From: Desulfoscipio geothermicus
GTDB lineage: Bacteria > Bacillota > Desulfotomaculia > Desulfotomaculales > Desulfallaceae
Assembly (NCBI GenBank): GCA_016841205.1
Contig: JAENZP010000019.1
Coordinates: forward strand, 1-47,509
DNA length: 47,509 nucleotides
Reading direction: 5' to 3'
Positions within the stretch are counted from its first letter, which is position 1; each line of letters starts with the position of its first letter. Below, piece after piece: positions 26,323 through 35,164 of the stretch. Made by a program: the position numbers and the translations under genes. The notes below the pieces were generated by a model. That model worked only from the letters and a program-made list of their open reading frames with translations, did no database searches and was not told the origin of the DNA.

Positions 26323-26381
26323 CGTGGTTGATCAAAACAGGTTGGAGATTAGGTATAAAAGGTTTAGGGAAGTCGGTTCGT

Positions 26382-27536
26382 ATGCATATCATTCACATTG
26401 ACATGGATGCCTTTTTCGCGTCTGTTGAACAACGAGATAACCCGGAACTAAAAGGCAGGCCAATCGCGGTGGGTGGTAGACCGGAAAGCAGAGGAGTAGT
26501 GGCCACCGCGTCATATGAGGCGCGCAGGTACGGCGTTAAGTCAGCCATGCCTATGGCCACTGCCCTAAAACTATGCCCCGGTTTGACGATCCTGCCGGTT
26601 AACCATCATAAATACCGCCAGGTATCCGAAGCTGTAATGGATATTTTCCGTTCATATACCCCTCTAATCGAACCTATTTCGCTGGACGAAGCGTTCTTAG
26701 ACGTGAGGGGCAGTGAGAAGTTGTTTGGCCCGGCAAAGGTAATCGGGATGGCCATACAAAAGCGCATAAAAGAAGAATTACAATTATCCGCCTCGGTGGG
26801 GATTGGGCCCAATAAATTTATTGCCAAACTGGCTTCTGATTACCAAAAGCCCAATGGTTTTACGGTGATCCCTCAGGATAAGGTGCTGCAATTTCTTGTT
26901 CCGCTGCCCGTTAATAAAATATGGGGGATTGGCGAAAAGACCGCTGCAAGCTTAAACCGCGTTGGTATTAAAACAATTGGCCAGCTCAGGGATTTACCGC
27001 TGGAATTTTTGGAAGGTAAATTCGGGAAACACGGAAAAATTTTGTACGGATTCGCCCGGGGTGAGGATACCAGGCCGGTGGAGCCGGAACGTGAAGTAAA
27101 ATCGGTGGGTAAGGAAATAACCTTTGCCGGGGACATTGGCGATATGGAGGAACTGCGCCATACTTTACAAGAATTAGCGGGAAAAGTAGCTCACCGTTTG
27201 CGACAGGAAAACCTAAAAAGCGGCTCGGTAATGCTGAAAATTAAATACCCTGATTTTCAGTTGGTCACCCGCACGGAAAGCCTACCGGAACCGACCAACT
27301 TGGCCGGCCCCATTTATCGAGCAGCTAGCCAACTGTTGGCTAAACACTGCAAACCGCCGGTAAGGTTAATAGGCGTAACCTGTGGGAAGCTAACCGGGGA
27401 GCGGCAAATAACGTTGTTCCGGGATGAACAGCTAGTAAGGGAGGAAAAGATAACCTCTGCGTTGGACAAACTCAGGGATCGTTATGGAGAAGATGTTGTT
27501 AAACTTGCAAGCTTGCTAAAAAAAGACCGGAAATAA
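26382..27536 (+). CDS. dinB: DNA polymerase IV
   Basis: The 384-residue Y-family polymerase begins MHIIHIDMDAFFASVEQRDN (first metal Asp), followed by ATASYEARRYGVKSAMP, the catalytic PISLDEAFLDV, SVGIGPNKFIAKLASDYQKP, the helix-hairpin-helix KIWGIGEKTAASLN, and a full little-finger domain. It does low-fidelity bypass of DNA damage. ATG 26382 matches the family start; the longer frame from 26280 runs through the REP palindrome. No lexA box is obvious. Two damaged copies lie at 22259 and 29312. The ribosome site is weak (AGGGA, 12 bases away). Confidence 0.95.
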   Translation: MHIIHIDMDAFFASVEQRDNPELKGRPIAVGGRPESRGVVATASYEARRYGVKSAMPMATALKLCPGLTILPVNHHKYRQVSEAVMDIFRSYTPLIEPISLDEAFLDVRGSEKLFGPAKVIGMAIQKRIKEELQLSASVGIGPNKFIAKLASDYQKPNGFTVIPQDKVLQFLVPLPVNKIWGIGEKTAASLNRVGIKTIGQLRDLPLEFLEGKFGKHGKILYGFARGEDTRPVEPEREVKSVGKEITFAGDIGDMEELRHTLQELAGKVAHRLRQENLKSGSVMLKIKYPDFQLVTRTESLPEPTNLAGPIYRAASQLLAKHCKPPVRLIGVTCGKLTGERQITLFRDEQLVREEKITSALDKLRDRYGEDVVKLASLLKKDRK

Positions 27537-27596
27537 CACTATAATCTATATTGGTCATGACACCGGTAATCTCAAAGAAGGAAGGGCGGTTTTTTT

Positions 27597-28280
27597 ATGA
27601 ACAAACCTGAGCAAGTTGCTGAAGGTGTGTATATCGTAGGGGGGCCTCAGATAACGGATGGACGTGATTGTTGTGTTTACCTGGTTGACGGCGGCACAGA
27701 GCTGGCTCTGGTGGACACAGGACTGGGTTATTCTACCCGGGCTATTTTAGGGAACATCGAAAAACTTAGCCTGGACAATTCCCTGTTGAAGTATATCATC
27801 GTCACTCACGGACACATTGATCACATAGGAGGTTTGCATTATTTTCATCAGGAGCGGGGAGCCCAGGTGGTATGCCACGAACTGGACAGCAGCGCGGTTT
27901 CCGGGGACAATCCTAAACTGACTGCGGCCTGGTACTACCGGGTCAATTACCGTCATGTGCCGGTGGATAGATTATTAACTGGTGATACGGAGGATGTGGT
28001 CGTGGGAAACACGGTTTTACATTGCCTGCATACCCCAGGCCATACGCCGGGGGGAATCAGCCCCTACCTGGACGTAAAGGGGACCAGGATTTTATTCGGC
28101 CAGGACATCCATGGGCCATTTGACCCATCCTGGGGGTCGAATATGAAACTATGGCGGGAATCCATGCGCAAGCTGATCAATTTAAAGGCGGACATCCTTT
28201 GTGAGGGTCACTTTGGGATCTATCAACCGGCTAATAAAGTCCGTAATTACATAGAGTATTACCTAAGTCAACACTCCTGA
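27597..28280 (+). CDS. MBL-fold metallohydrolase
   Basis: The 227-residue protein carries THGHIDHIGG (His71, His73, Asp75, His76), then HTPGHTPGGIS, FGQDIHGP and a terminal CEGHFG, the full metal set of the glyoxalase II-like MBL family. The substrate could be a thioester, lactone or phosphodiester; nothing decides. AAGGAAGGGCGG precedes the ATG. It lies 60 bases after dinB and 21 bases before the methyltransferase, so it may be co-transcribed with the latter. Confidence 0.85.
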   Translation: MNKPEQVAEGVYIVGGPQITDGRDCCVYLVDGGTELALVDTGLGYSTRAILGNIEKLSLDNSLLKYIIVTHGHIDHIGGLHYFHQERGAQVVCHELDSSAVSGDNPKLTAAWYYRVNYRHVPVDRLLTGDTEDVVVGNTVLHCLHTPGHTPGGISPYLDVKGTRILFGQDIHGPFDPSWGSNMKLWRESMRKLINLKADILCEGHFGIYQPANKVRNYIEYYLSQHS

Positions 28281-28301
28281 TGTGAATAGAGGGTGAAAAA
28301 G

Positions 28302-29297
28302 ATGGATAATCAGAGAAAGGCTTCTGAAACAGCTGTTGTTATAGCTTCACTAAGAGCTTTGGCTTGCTATGAGGATGATGCCAATGTGCGGGGTAAAGAT
28401 GAACTAGCCGTATTATTCTTATCGGATGAGAAAAGGGGACCATTAAAGAGTAGTGATTTTCGCAATAGCATTAAAAAAGCAATTCCTGAAGGGCTGTATG
28501 AATATGTAATTGCCAGGACCGGCTATTTTGATGACTTATTTGTTTCTTTCCTGAAAGAAGGAATTCCCCAAATAGTTATTTTAGGAGCAGGATATGATAG
28601 CAGGCCTTACCGGTTTGAAAATTTTATTGAAAATACATTGATATATGAAGTAGATGCTTTAGAAACTCAGGAACTAAAGCGATCAATTTTACAAAACAAT
28701 AAAATACATAGCCATAAAAACGTAAGGTATGTGGATCTTGATTTTGAACAAGATGTTTTAATGTATAAACTTTGCGGTAAAGGATTCAATCCTGCACTGA
28801 AGACCTTGTTCATCTGGGAAGGTGTTACGTTTTATCTGCATCCTGATACGGTTAGAACTATATTGCAATCCTTGAGAACAAATTCAGCTTTGCACAGCAT
28901 ATTGAGTTTTGATTTCCAAAGTATTGATCATGGGCAAGGACTTATAGATACCGGTTTGCAGGAAGAAGTTATTTTATTTGGCATTGAATCTGAAAAAGTA
29001 AGTGAGTATTTGAATGACTTGGGGTATGCTGTTTTAGAACAGGTCAATTCAGAAGAAATGTGTAAACGCTACTTAACTTGCAGCGATGGAAGTTGTTTCG
29101 GTAGTATTAAGTCAATGATGCATATTGTGAAAGCGGAAATGGTAGAAGACCGGGCGGCCCCAAAAGACAGCAGCGGTCAAACGGAAGGGCGGCTGCGGTT
29201 TTATCTATGCCGTACCTTGGATTGTATCATGGAAAAAAATATCAGGTCCTGCTACGAATGTGATGAATTTCCCTGTCCTAAATTGCAAGATTACTAA
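28302..29297 (+). CDS. SAM-dependent methyltransferase (leucine carboxyl methyltransferase-like) with Cys-rich tail
   Basis: The 331-residue protein has features of the TIGR00027/LCMT family: KASETAVVIASLRALA, ELAVLFLSDE, QIVILGAGYDSRPYRF (SAM site), IYEVDALETQELKR, FIWEGVTFYL. The last 40 residues are different: LCRTLDCIMEKNIRSCYECD, then EFPCPKL, a Cys pattern like DUF3795 zinc-type proteins. This looks like a fusion or read-through of a second domain. ATG 28302 after GAGGGTG is preferred to GTG 28293. Substrate unknown. It ends 15 bases before the frameshifted dinB copy. Confidence 0.75.
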   Translation: MDNQRKASETAVVIASLRALACYEDDANVRGKDELAVLFLSDEKRGPLKSSDFRNSIKKAIPEGLYEYVIARTGYFDDLFVSFLKEGIPQIVILGAGYDSRPYRFENFIENTLIYEVDALETQELKRSILQNNKIHSHKNVRYVDLDFEQDVLMYKLCGKGFNPALKTLFIWEGVTFYLHPDTVRTILQSLRTNSALHSILSFDFQSIDHGQGLIDTGLQEEVILFGIESEKVSEYLNDLGYAVLEQVNSEEMCKRYLTCSDGSCFGSIKSMMHIVKAEMVEDRAAPKDSSGQTEGRLRFYLCRTLDCIMEKNIRSCYECDEFPCPKLQDY

Positions 29298-29311
29298 AAT
29301 GGCGAATAAGT

Positions 29312-30465
29312 ATGCATATTCTACACATTGACATGGATGCCTTTTTCGCGTCCGCTGAACAAAGAGACAACCCGGCACTAAGAGACCGGCCGGTAGCGGT
29401 GAGTGGTAGGCCGGAAAGCAGAGGAGTAGTGGCCACCGCGTCGTATGAGGCGCGCAGGTATGGCGTTAAGTCGGCCATGCTTATGGCCAGTGCCATAAAA
29501 CTATGTCCCGATTTGATGATCCTTCCGGTTAACCATAATAAATACCGCAAAGTATTCGAATCTATAATGGGTATTTTTCGTTCGTATACACCTTTAATCG
29601 AACCTATTTCGTTGGACGAGGCGTTTTTGGACGTGAGGGGCAGCGAGAAATTGTTTGGCCCAGCAGAGGTAATCGGGATGGCCATACAAAAGCGAATTAA
29701 AGAAGAACTACAATTATCCGCCTCGGTAGGTATTGGGCCCAATAAATTTATCGCCAAACTGGCTTCTGATTACCAAAAGCCAAATGGTTTTACGTGATCC
29801 CTCAGGATAAGGTTTTGCAATTTCTTTCTCCAATGCCCGTTAAGAAAATGTGGGGTATTGGTGAAAAGACTGCTGAAAGCTTAAACCACATTGCTATAAA
29901 AACTATTGGACAGCTCAGGGATTTACAACTTGAATTTTTGGAAGGTAAATTTGGGAAGCACGGAAGGATTTTGTACGAGTTCGCCCGCGGTGAGGATACA
30001 AGGCCGGTGGAGCCGGAGCGTGAAGTAAAGTCGGTGGGCAAGGAAGTCACCTTTGCCGAGGACATTGGAGATATGGATGAACTGCGCCATAAATTACGCG
30101 AACTGGTGGAAAAAGTAGCTCGCCGTTTGCGCCGGGAAAACATAAAAAGCGGCTCGGTAACACTAAAAATTAAATATCCTAATTTACAACTGGTAACCCG
30201 CACAGAAAGCTTGCCAGAACCGACAAACCTTGCCGGCCCCATTTATAGAGTAGCCGGCCACCTGTTGGATAAACACTGTAAACCGCCTGTCAGGCTGATA
30301 GGCGTAATCTGTGGAAAGCTAACCATGGAGCGGCAAATAACTCTGTTCCGGGATGAACAGCTGGTGAGGGAGGAAAAGATTACCTCTGCTTTGGACAAAC
30401 TCAGGGATCGCTATGGCGAAGATGTTATTAAGGCTGCAAGCCTGATAAAAAAAGACCGGAAATAA
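29312..30465 (+). pseudogene. dinB: Second dinB copy split by a one-base deletion
   Basis: The DNA is closely related to the intact dinB at 26382 from start to stop, with homology beginning at the ATG and ending at the stop. One G is missing near 29795 (ACGTGATC here, ACGGTGATC in the other copy), so the first frame ends at TGA 29795-29797 after 161 residues and a second frame of 223 residues starts at GTG 29794. The first holds the catalytic acids (MDAFFAS, SLDEAFLDV), the second the HhH and little finger. The GTGA overlap would allow re-initiation, so a split protein cannot be excluded, but decay or a sequencing error is simpler. Confidence 0.8.
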
Positions 30466-30608
30466 CTTCAGGCGTATTCCGGTATTCAAGCGGATTATAA
30501 AGTTGGTGGCGGAGATAAAAGATAATGCGGTTATGATAGTGGGTTAAAGTTATGATTGAAATTTGAAATGCACAGTGGGGAGCAGGGAACATTCGGGGGG
30601 GGATGCAC

Positions 30609-31163
30609 ATGGACATAGACGAGTTAAAACAATTCATGCGGCAGAACGGGTTAAAAGTTGACCTGTTACAAATCCGGGAGAATGATACAAACACAACTTA
30701 CGCTTATCAGGGCTACCAGGGGGACAAACGCTTATTTGTCCTTAATGAATTTAACATTAAAAAGGCCGTCAGACTTGACGTTATGGGGACGGATATCTGG
30801 GACATAATAGACTTCCTACATCATAAAAACTGGCTTTATGATATATTCATTCAGCATGAAGGAGTAAAGCCGCTGGAGAAATATGCCGAAGGGCGGATGT
30901 TATTTATAAAAGCTCTTAACGTATGGGGGCCGCCTGTAATATGGAGAAGTCACGAAGGGGCCAGGCTACAAATTATCACAGATGATTTTAATACTGATGA
31001 TGGCTTTACTTTTTATTCAGATGGGCACAAGGTAGCGGAAATATTAGTACATGCCATTATCACGCCCAAACCTATAGAGTTAACTTATCCTAACCATTTT
31101 AAGGCGAGGTTTGACGTCAGGGACGCACACGATTTTATATGTGAGATATTTTGGCCCAGGTGA
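30609..31163 (+). CDS. Hypothetical protein (184 aa)
   Basis: I do not recognise the family. The protein is soluble, acidic and rich in aromatic residues, with no signal or membrane segment: DIDELKQFMRQNGLKVDLLQ at the front, NVWGPPVIWRSHEGA in the middle and a final FDVRDAHDFICEIFWPR. A run of eight G ends directly before ATG 30603, too near for it, and is well placed for ATG 30609. It stands between the dinB copy and the CoA-binding gene, same strand, without tight linkage. Confidence 0.65.
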   Translation: MDIDELKQFMRQNGLKVDLLQIRENDTNTTYAYQGYQGDKRLFVLNEFNIKKAVRLDVMGTDIWDIIDFLHHKNWLYDIFIQHEGVKPLEKYAEGRMLFIKALNVWGPPVIWRSHEGARLQIITDDFNTDDGFTFYSDGHKVAEILVHAIITPKPIELTYPNHFKARFDVRDAHDFICEIFWPR

Positions 31164-31214
31164 TGGAACAGTAATCCATGTGGCGACGCAAAAATTGTGA
31201 TGGGGGGATTGTCC

Positions 31215-31640
31215 ATGAACGACTTCTTTTCCAGGTTCAAAAGTTTGGCGGTACTTGGGTTATCACGAGATCCGAAGTCTTTTAGCAGGCAGGCGTTTTC
31301 CTTTTTACAGTCCAAGGGATATGAGTTGTACCCGGTTAATCCTCATGTAGAGTCAATCGATGGCCAGGTATGTTTTGAGTCAGTTGAGGCTCTACCTGAG
31401 GTACAGGCGGCTATCTTTTTTACCTCACCCGGGGTAAGTTTGGAATTATTGCTTTTGTGTAAAGAGAAGGGGATTGTTAACGTTTGGTTCCAGCAAGGTT
31501 CAGCCGATCAGACAGTGCTAAAAGCAGCGGACGAACTCGGAATAACGTATACCAAATCATGCGTCTTCCTGCACCATCCCGGAGCTGGATTTCCACATAA
31601 TGTTCACAGGTTTTTGGCCGGTGCGTTTGGGAAGCTATGA
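31215..31640 (+). CDS. CoA-binding domain protein (YccU type)
   Basis: The 141-residue Rossmann-fold protein matches the CoA_binding_2 family: LAVLGLSRDPKSFSRQAFSF, GYELYPVNPHVESIDG, FFTSPGV, VWFQQGSAD and the end CVFLHHPG. The family is related to the CoA-binding domain of succinyl-CoA synthetase; its role is unknown. Start at ATG 31215 after GGGGGGA; the upstream ATG at 31197 has no site and adds residues not seen in the family. Confidence 0.85.
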   Translation: MNDFFSRFKSLAVLGLSRDPKSFSRQAFSFLQSKGYELYPVNPHVESIDGQVCFESVEALPEVQAAIFFTSPGVSLELLLLCKEKGIVNVWFQQGSADQTVLKAADELGITYTKSCVFLHHPGAGFPHNVHRFLAGAFGKL

Positions 31641-31730
31641 GCGGAGGCGAGGGCTACAAACTACGCCAAAAATAGCTATATACTTTGTCGTATTCTTAGG
31701 TATACTTAAAGTATAAAGGGGGTTTTGCAA

Positions 31731-32039
31731 ATGAATATAGGCGATGACATGAAAAAGGTTATTCTGGCTGGGATAGGGGCTATGGCTACTACAGCGGAAA
31801 GAACCAAGGAGTTTATTGATGCGTTAATTGAAAAAGGTGAGCTTACCGTAGAACAAGGTAAAATCATTAACGAAGAATTAAAACGCAATCGTGAGAACAA
31901 GAAAAAAGATGCCAATGCCGAAAGCATGGAAGATCTCCTGAAAAAACTTGCAACTCTTAGTAAAGAAGAAATTTCTACTTTAAAAGAGAAGCTCTTGGAG
32001 ATGGAGAAAAAAGATAATGAACAAAGGAACATCGATTGA
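31731..32039 (+). CDS. Phasin-like helical protein
   Basis: The 102-residue protein has a hydrophobic first helix (VILAGIGAMATTAERTKEFI) followed by charged helices: VEQGKIINEELKRN and DLLKKLATLSKEEISTLKEK. This is the pattern of phasin-superfamily proteins (PhaF/PhaI-like), which in many Firmicutes sit beside UbiB-type kinases. AAGGGGG precedes ATG 31731. Its last 23 bases overlap the start of the kinase gene, so the two are translationally coupled. Confidence 0.75.
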   Translation: MNIGDDMKKVILAGIGAMATTAERTKEFIDALIEKGELTVEQGKIINEELKRNRENKKKDANAESMEDLLKKLATLSKEEISTLKEKLLEMEKKDNEQRNID

Positions 32040-33609
32040 TAATAAGTCATCAGCCGCCAGATTCAAGGAAATGGTCAGTGTTCTTAAGCGCCATGGAGTA
32101 ATCCACGGCGTTTCTCCTGAGAAACTGAAATTGATTTTGGAAGACCTGGGCCCGACTTACGTCAAGTTTGGACAGATTATGTCCATGCGCGCCGATATGC
32201 TTCCGAAAGATTATTGTAATACGCTCGCTAAACTGCGCACTGCTGCAAAACCGGTGCCTTATGAAGAGATAGTCGGGGTGATTGAAGCTGAGTATGGTAT
32301 TGGGGCTGACGAGGTATTTCGGGAGATTTCGCGGGATTCTCTTGGCTCAGCATCAATAGCTCAAGTGCACAAAGCAATATTAAATAATGGGAAAACTGTT
32401 GTTCTAAAGGTGCAGCGTCCTGGTATTTATCAAATGATGGAACAGGATATCAAATTACTGAAAAAAGCGCTTTCCTTTATAAAGGTATTAAAAATTCAGG
32501 TTGGTCACATTGACTTTAAAATGATCATTAACGAAATGTGGTCGGCTGCTCAACAAGAAATGGATTTTATTGCGGAAGCGAATTATATTCAGGAGCTTTG
32601 CGATTTAAACGCTGACATTAAGTACGTGGCTTTTCCCCGGGTAGAGCGTAATTTAACTACACCAAGAGTCCTGGTTATGGAGTACATCGATGGTGTCCAA
32701 ATTGATGATCTTGAAAATCTAAAAATGCTTGGCTACGACATCAATGAAATCGGTATCAAGCTAGCGGAAAATTATGTAAAACAAATTGTAGATGATGGCC
32801 TGTTTCATGCTGATCCTCATCCGGGGAATATCTATATCCATGATGGAAAAATTGTCTGGCTCGATTTAGGTATGGTTGGAAGAATTAATAATCATGATAG
32901 AAGGCTTTTAAAAAAGACAATTTTGTCTATTGTTAAGCGAGATATTCAGGGTTTGATTGATGTATTCTTAGCAATGGATACGATTAAAGGAAGTGTAAAC
33001 TACACTAAGCTTTATGAAGATATTGAAAGCCTGCTTGCGCGATATGGTGATCTGGAGCTTGCTGATCTACATTTGGGTCCAATCATGGAAGAGGTTAAGG
33101 ATATACTTAACTTCCATCAGATATCTTTGCCCTCAGGAGTATCTATGCTGGTACGAGGTATTGTTACAATTGAAGGTGCCCTGGCTGCTTGCAGCCCTCA
33201 GGTTAATCTTGTACAAATTATGGCGAATCATGCTTCCGGAAGTATATTTAGGGAATTTGACCTTAAACAGGAATTGCTGTCAACAGCGATATTGTTAAAT
33301 AGTTTTGCCAAAAATAGCCTTGCTATACCGGAACAATATTCAAATATCCTCAAAATGGCCATAAAAGGACAAACTAAAATAAATATCGATTTGACCAGCG
33401 CGGATGAACCTGTGCGCCGGGTTGATTTGATTATGGACAAGCTGTTGATCTGCCTGCTCAGTGCATCATTCATAATAGGCTCAAGTATTATTTGTATTTC
33501 GGATATAACCCCTCGTTTGTACGGCGTCCCGGTTTTAGGCTGGGCCGGATACATGATTGCTTTTCTTTTGGCTGGTTGGTTAATTAAAAAAATAATTCGT
33601 AAAAAATAA
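32017..33609 (+). CDS. AarF/UbiB (ABC1/ADCK) family atypical kinase
   Basis: The 530-residue protein has the UbiB-type signs in order: the KxGQ motif in YVKFGQIMSMRADMLP, the Ala-rich nucleotide loop LGSASIAQVHKA, the Lys in VVLKVQRPGI, FHADPHPGNI (near residue 263) with the catalytic region, and WLDLGMVGR (metal Asp near 282). Two hydrophobic segments at the C terminus anchor it to the membrane. The family has ATPase activity linked to isoprenoid quinone synthesis; Peptococcaceae make menaquinone, so a quinone role is plausible but unproven. It overlaps the phasin-like gene. Confidence 0.9.
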   Translation: MNKGTSIDNKSSAARFKEMVSVLKRHGVIHGVSPEKLKLILEDLGPTYVKFGQIMSMRADMLPKDYCNTLAKLRTAAKPVPYEEIVGVIEAEYGIGADEVFREISRDSLGSASIAQVHKAILNNGKTVVLKVQRPGIYQMMEQDIKLLKKALSFIKVLKIQVGHIDFKMIINEMWSAAQQEMDFIAEANYIQELCDLNADIKYVAFPRVERNLTTPRVLVMEYIDGVQIDDLENLKMLGYDINEIGIKLAENYVKQIVDDGLFHADPHPGNIYIHDGKIVWLDLGMVGRINNHDRRLLKKTILSIVKRDIQGLIDVFLAMDTIKGSVNYTKLYEDIESLLARYGDLELADLHLGPIMEEVKDILNFHQISLPSGVSMLVRGIVTIEGALAACSPQVNLVQIMANHASGSIFREFDLKQELLSTAILLNSFAKNSLAIPEQYSNILKMAIKGQTKINIDLTSADEPVRRVDLIMDKLLICLLSASFIIGSSIICISDITPRLYGVPVLGWAGYMIAFLLAGWLIKKIIRKK

Positions 33610-33672
33610 TTGATACATGTTTGCGCCAAATAGCCTGCCTTTGCATAAAATTATAATTATGCAACTGATATA

Positions 33673-33843
33673 TTAAAGATTCGCTGGCTGCCAGAGGCCG
33701 TCGATAAGTTGCTCGAGGTAAATTTTTTTCCCCATTTGTCTATAGGTTTGCAGGTAAAGTTCCGCAATCCATCTGGAATAGAGGTGGTATTGGCGCTGAT
33801 TGGCCCCGCTTATGGTTAGCCGGTAAATATTATTTAGTTTCAT
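33673..33843 (-). CDS. Small protein (56 aa)
   Basis: ATG 33843 follows GGAGGTGG at 5 bases. The product MKLNNIYRLTISGANQRQYH then LYSRWIAELYLQTYRQ, ending in LIDGLWQPANL, is rich in Tyr, Gln, Arg and Leu and looks helical. I know no family. The strong ribosome site and the good coding look argue that it is real. Confidence 0.55.
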   Translation of the reverse strand: MKLNNIYRLTISGANQRQYHLYSRWIAELYLQTYRQMGKKIYLEQLIDGLWQPANL

Positions 33844-33887
33844 TAAATCCACCTCCGTTTAAAATTTATATTATACACATTATACAT

Positions 33888-33930
33888 ATAACTATTAAAT
33901 TAGGCAACTACTTAATAGTTATATTTTTTG
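33888..33930 (+). terminator. AT-rich hairpin with T run
   Basis: ATAACTATTAA (33888-33898) pairs perfectly with TTAATAGTTAT (33912-33922) and is followed by ATTTTTTG. On the plus strand it can end the kinase transcript; on the minus strand it lies ahead of the 56-aa gene. Confidence 0.5.
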
Positions 33931-34012
33931 TTTAGTGGCAACTTAAACAAACTGACGAACTATAATATGAAAGGCCAAATTACTGCGAAACAGGAACGCT
34001 GCTTTGTTGCCA

Positions 34013-34029
34013 TACGTTAATTTAACGTA
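34013..34029. promoter_or_regulatory. 17-bp palindrome, possible operator
   Basis: TACGTTAA-T-TTAACGTA is perfectly symmetric. It is about 130 bases ahead of the 38-aa gene at 34160. No regulator is nearby, so its role is open. Confidence 0.35.
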
Positions 34030-34159
34030 CGAAAATAAATAATTGTTGATTTTTAAAAAATTATTTGAATTTTTACACGGATCATATATAATTAGCATAT
34101 AATAAATGTTAAATGCATACATTTATTAAATCACATTAAATAAGGAGGCAAAAATAAAT

Positions 34160-34276
34160 ATGTCAAAAGATTTAATTGACCAAATCTTAAGGGATATCGG
34201 CTTGGAGAAAATTGACGTAGACCCCGAGGAAATCAGGCGGGAAGCCGTGTCCGAGAATGAAGTCATCAGTAAATAG
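34160..34276 (+). CDS. Small acidic protein (38 aa)
   Basis: ATG 34160 follows a perfect TAAGGAGG site (10 bases). The product is MSKDLIDQILRDIGLEKIDV then DPEEIRREAVSENEVISK, charged and helical. A strong terminator follows at 34316, giving a complete small gene. No family is known to me; it lies next to a spore coat gene. Confidence 0.6.
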   Translation: MSKDLIDQILRDIGLEKIDVDPEEIRREAVSENEVISK

Positions 34277-34315
34277 AATTAGGGAGGGATTAACGTGTTC
34301 ATCGGGGATATATAG

Positions 34316-34354
34316 CCGGGGGCTGGTTAAAAAACAAAACTGCCCCCGGTTTTT
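34316..34354 (+). terminator. Intrinsic terminator after the 38-aa gene
   Basis: Perfect 8-bp GC stem CCGGGGGC / GCCCCCGG with an 18-base A-rich loop, then TTTTTAATTTT. It may also serve the converging coat gene, which ends at 34359. Confidence 0.8.
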
Positions 34355-34358
34355 AATT

Positions 34359-34964
34359 TTAGCTCATAAAACCCCGGTTTTCAAAAGTACCCGCCGATCT
34401 CATCATGTTCATTGTCCCGGAAATACCTACAGGTTGAAAGGTATTAATAAAGTTGGTCTGGGTTTTGTCCTGCATAGTTGGCACTTGGTACATGCCCTTT
34501 TGATTCATATAGGTGAACAACTCGTAAGCTTTTTCGGCGCAGGACATGGCACCCTGCATCATCATATGCCTGAGTTGCGCATCAGCACATTCCAGGGCGG
34601 CCATCATCTTGCGGGAAGCGCTGCATTTGTTTACACTCAGCATTATGGATGTCACATCCCGGTCGGTTAGCCTGCCGGTCGTTTCATGAGGGGAAACAGG
34701 TGATGGGCTGCGCAGTCCATAATTAATAGAGGGAGTTCTCCGGGCGTGGTAAGTATCTGAACTAATCCCGTGGCGATTTGATAAAAAGGAAACCATATCG
34801 TTATATTCCTTTTCTGCAAAGCTCAGCTGCCTGTCCATTATTTCGCTAAGCTGCGGGTCGGAAACGTGCCTGCGCAGCAGTTCAAAAGTATTAATGCCAT
34901 CAATGGTACTGGTTATAACCTCATGGGTTTCCACAATTTCATGGGCACCGAAATCGTGTTGCAT
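34359..34964 (-). CDS. Spore coat protein, CotF-like
   Basis: The 201-residue protein resembles CotF-type coat proteins: ETHEVITSTIDGINTFELLR, LSEIMDRQLSFAEKEYNDMV, then DRDVTSIMLSVNKCSASRKM and ALECADAQLRHMMMQGAM, with a Met/Gln-rich C terminus. These form helical bundles of the ferritin-like kind in the spore coat. ATG 34964 has AAGGAGGAG 6 bases upstream; the longer frame to 35024 is not needed. Expression late in sporulation in the mother cell is expected from the family, not seen. Confidence 0.75.
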   Translation of the reverse strand: MQHDFGAHEIVETHEVITSTIDGINTFELLRRHVSDPQLSEIMDRQLSFAEKEYNDMVSFLSNRHGISSDTYHARRTPSINYGLRSPSPVSPHETTGRLTDRDVTSIMLSVNKCSASRKMMAALECADAQLRHMMMQGAMSCAEKAYELFTYMNQKGMYQVPTMQDKTQTNFINTFQPVGISGTMNMMRSAGTFENRGFMS

Positions 34965-35164
34965 AAGAGTCTCCTCCTTATAATATTTATTTCTTCCGTG
35001 AAATCCTCCACACGCCCAAATCAAAATTTATACGTTATTCCAGGCGCTCTTCAGAGAATTCCATTGAGTATTTTTCTTCGGGTTTTTGATAAATATTCAA
35101 GCTGATTTAATTAATCTTGTTAATATTCTCTTTATAAGTTGGATCCATCAGATACTATAGACTG

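Noticed and set aside
26280-26381. A longer N terminus for dinB starting at 26280
   Set aside because: This part is the REP palindrome and its flank; the family start is MHIIHIDMDAFF at 26382.
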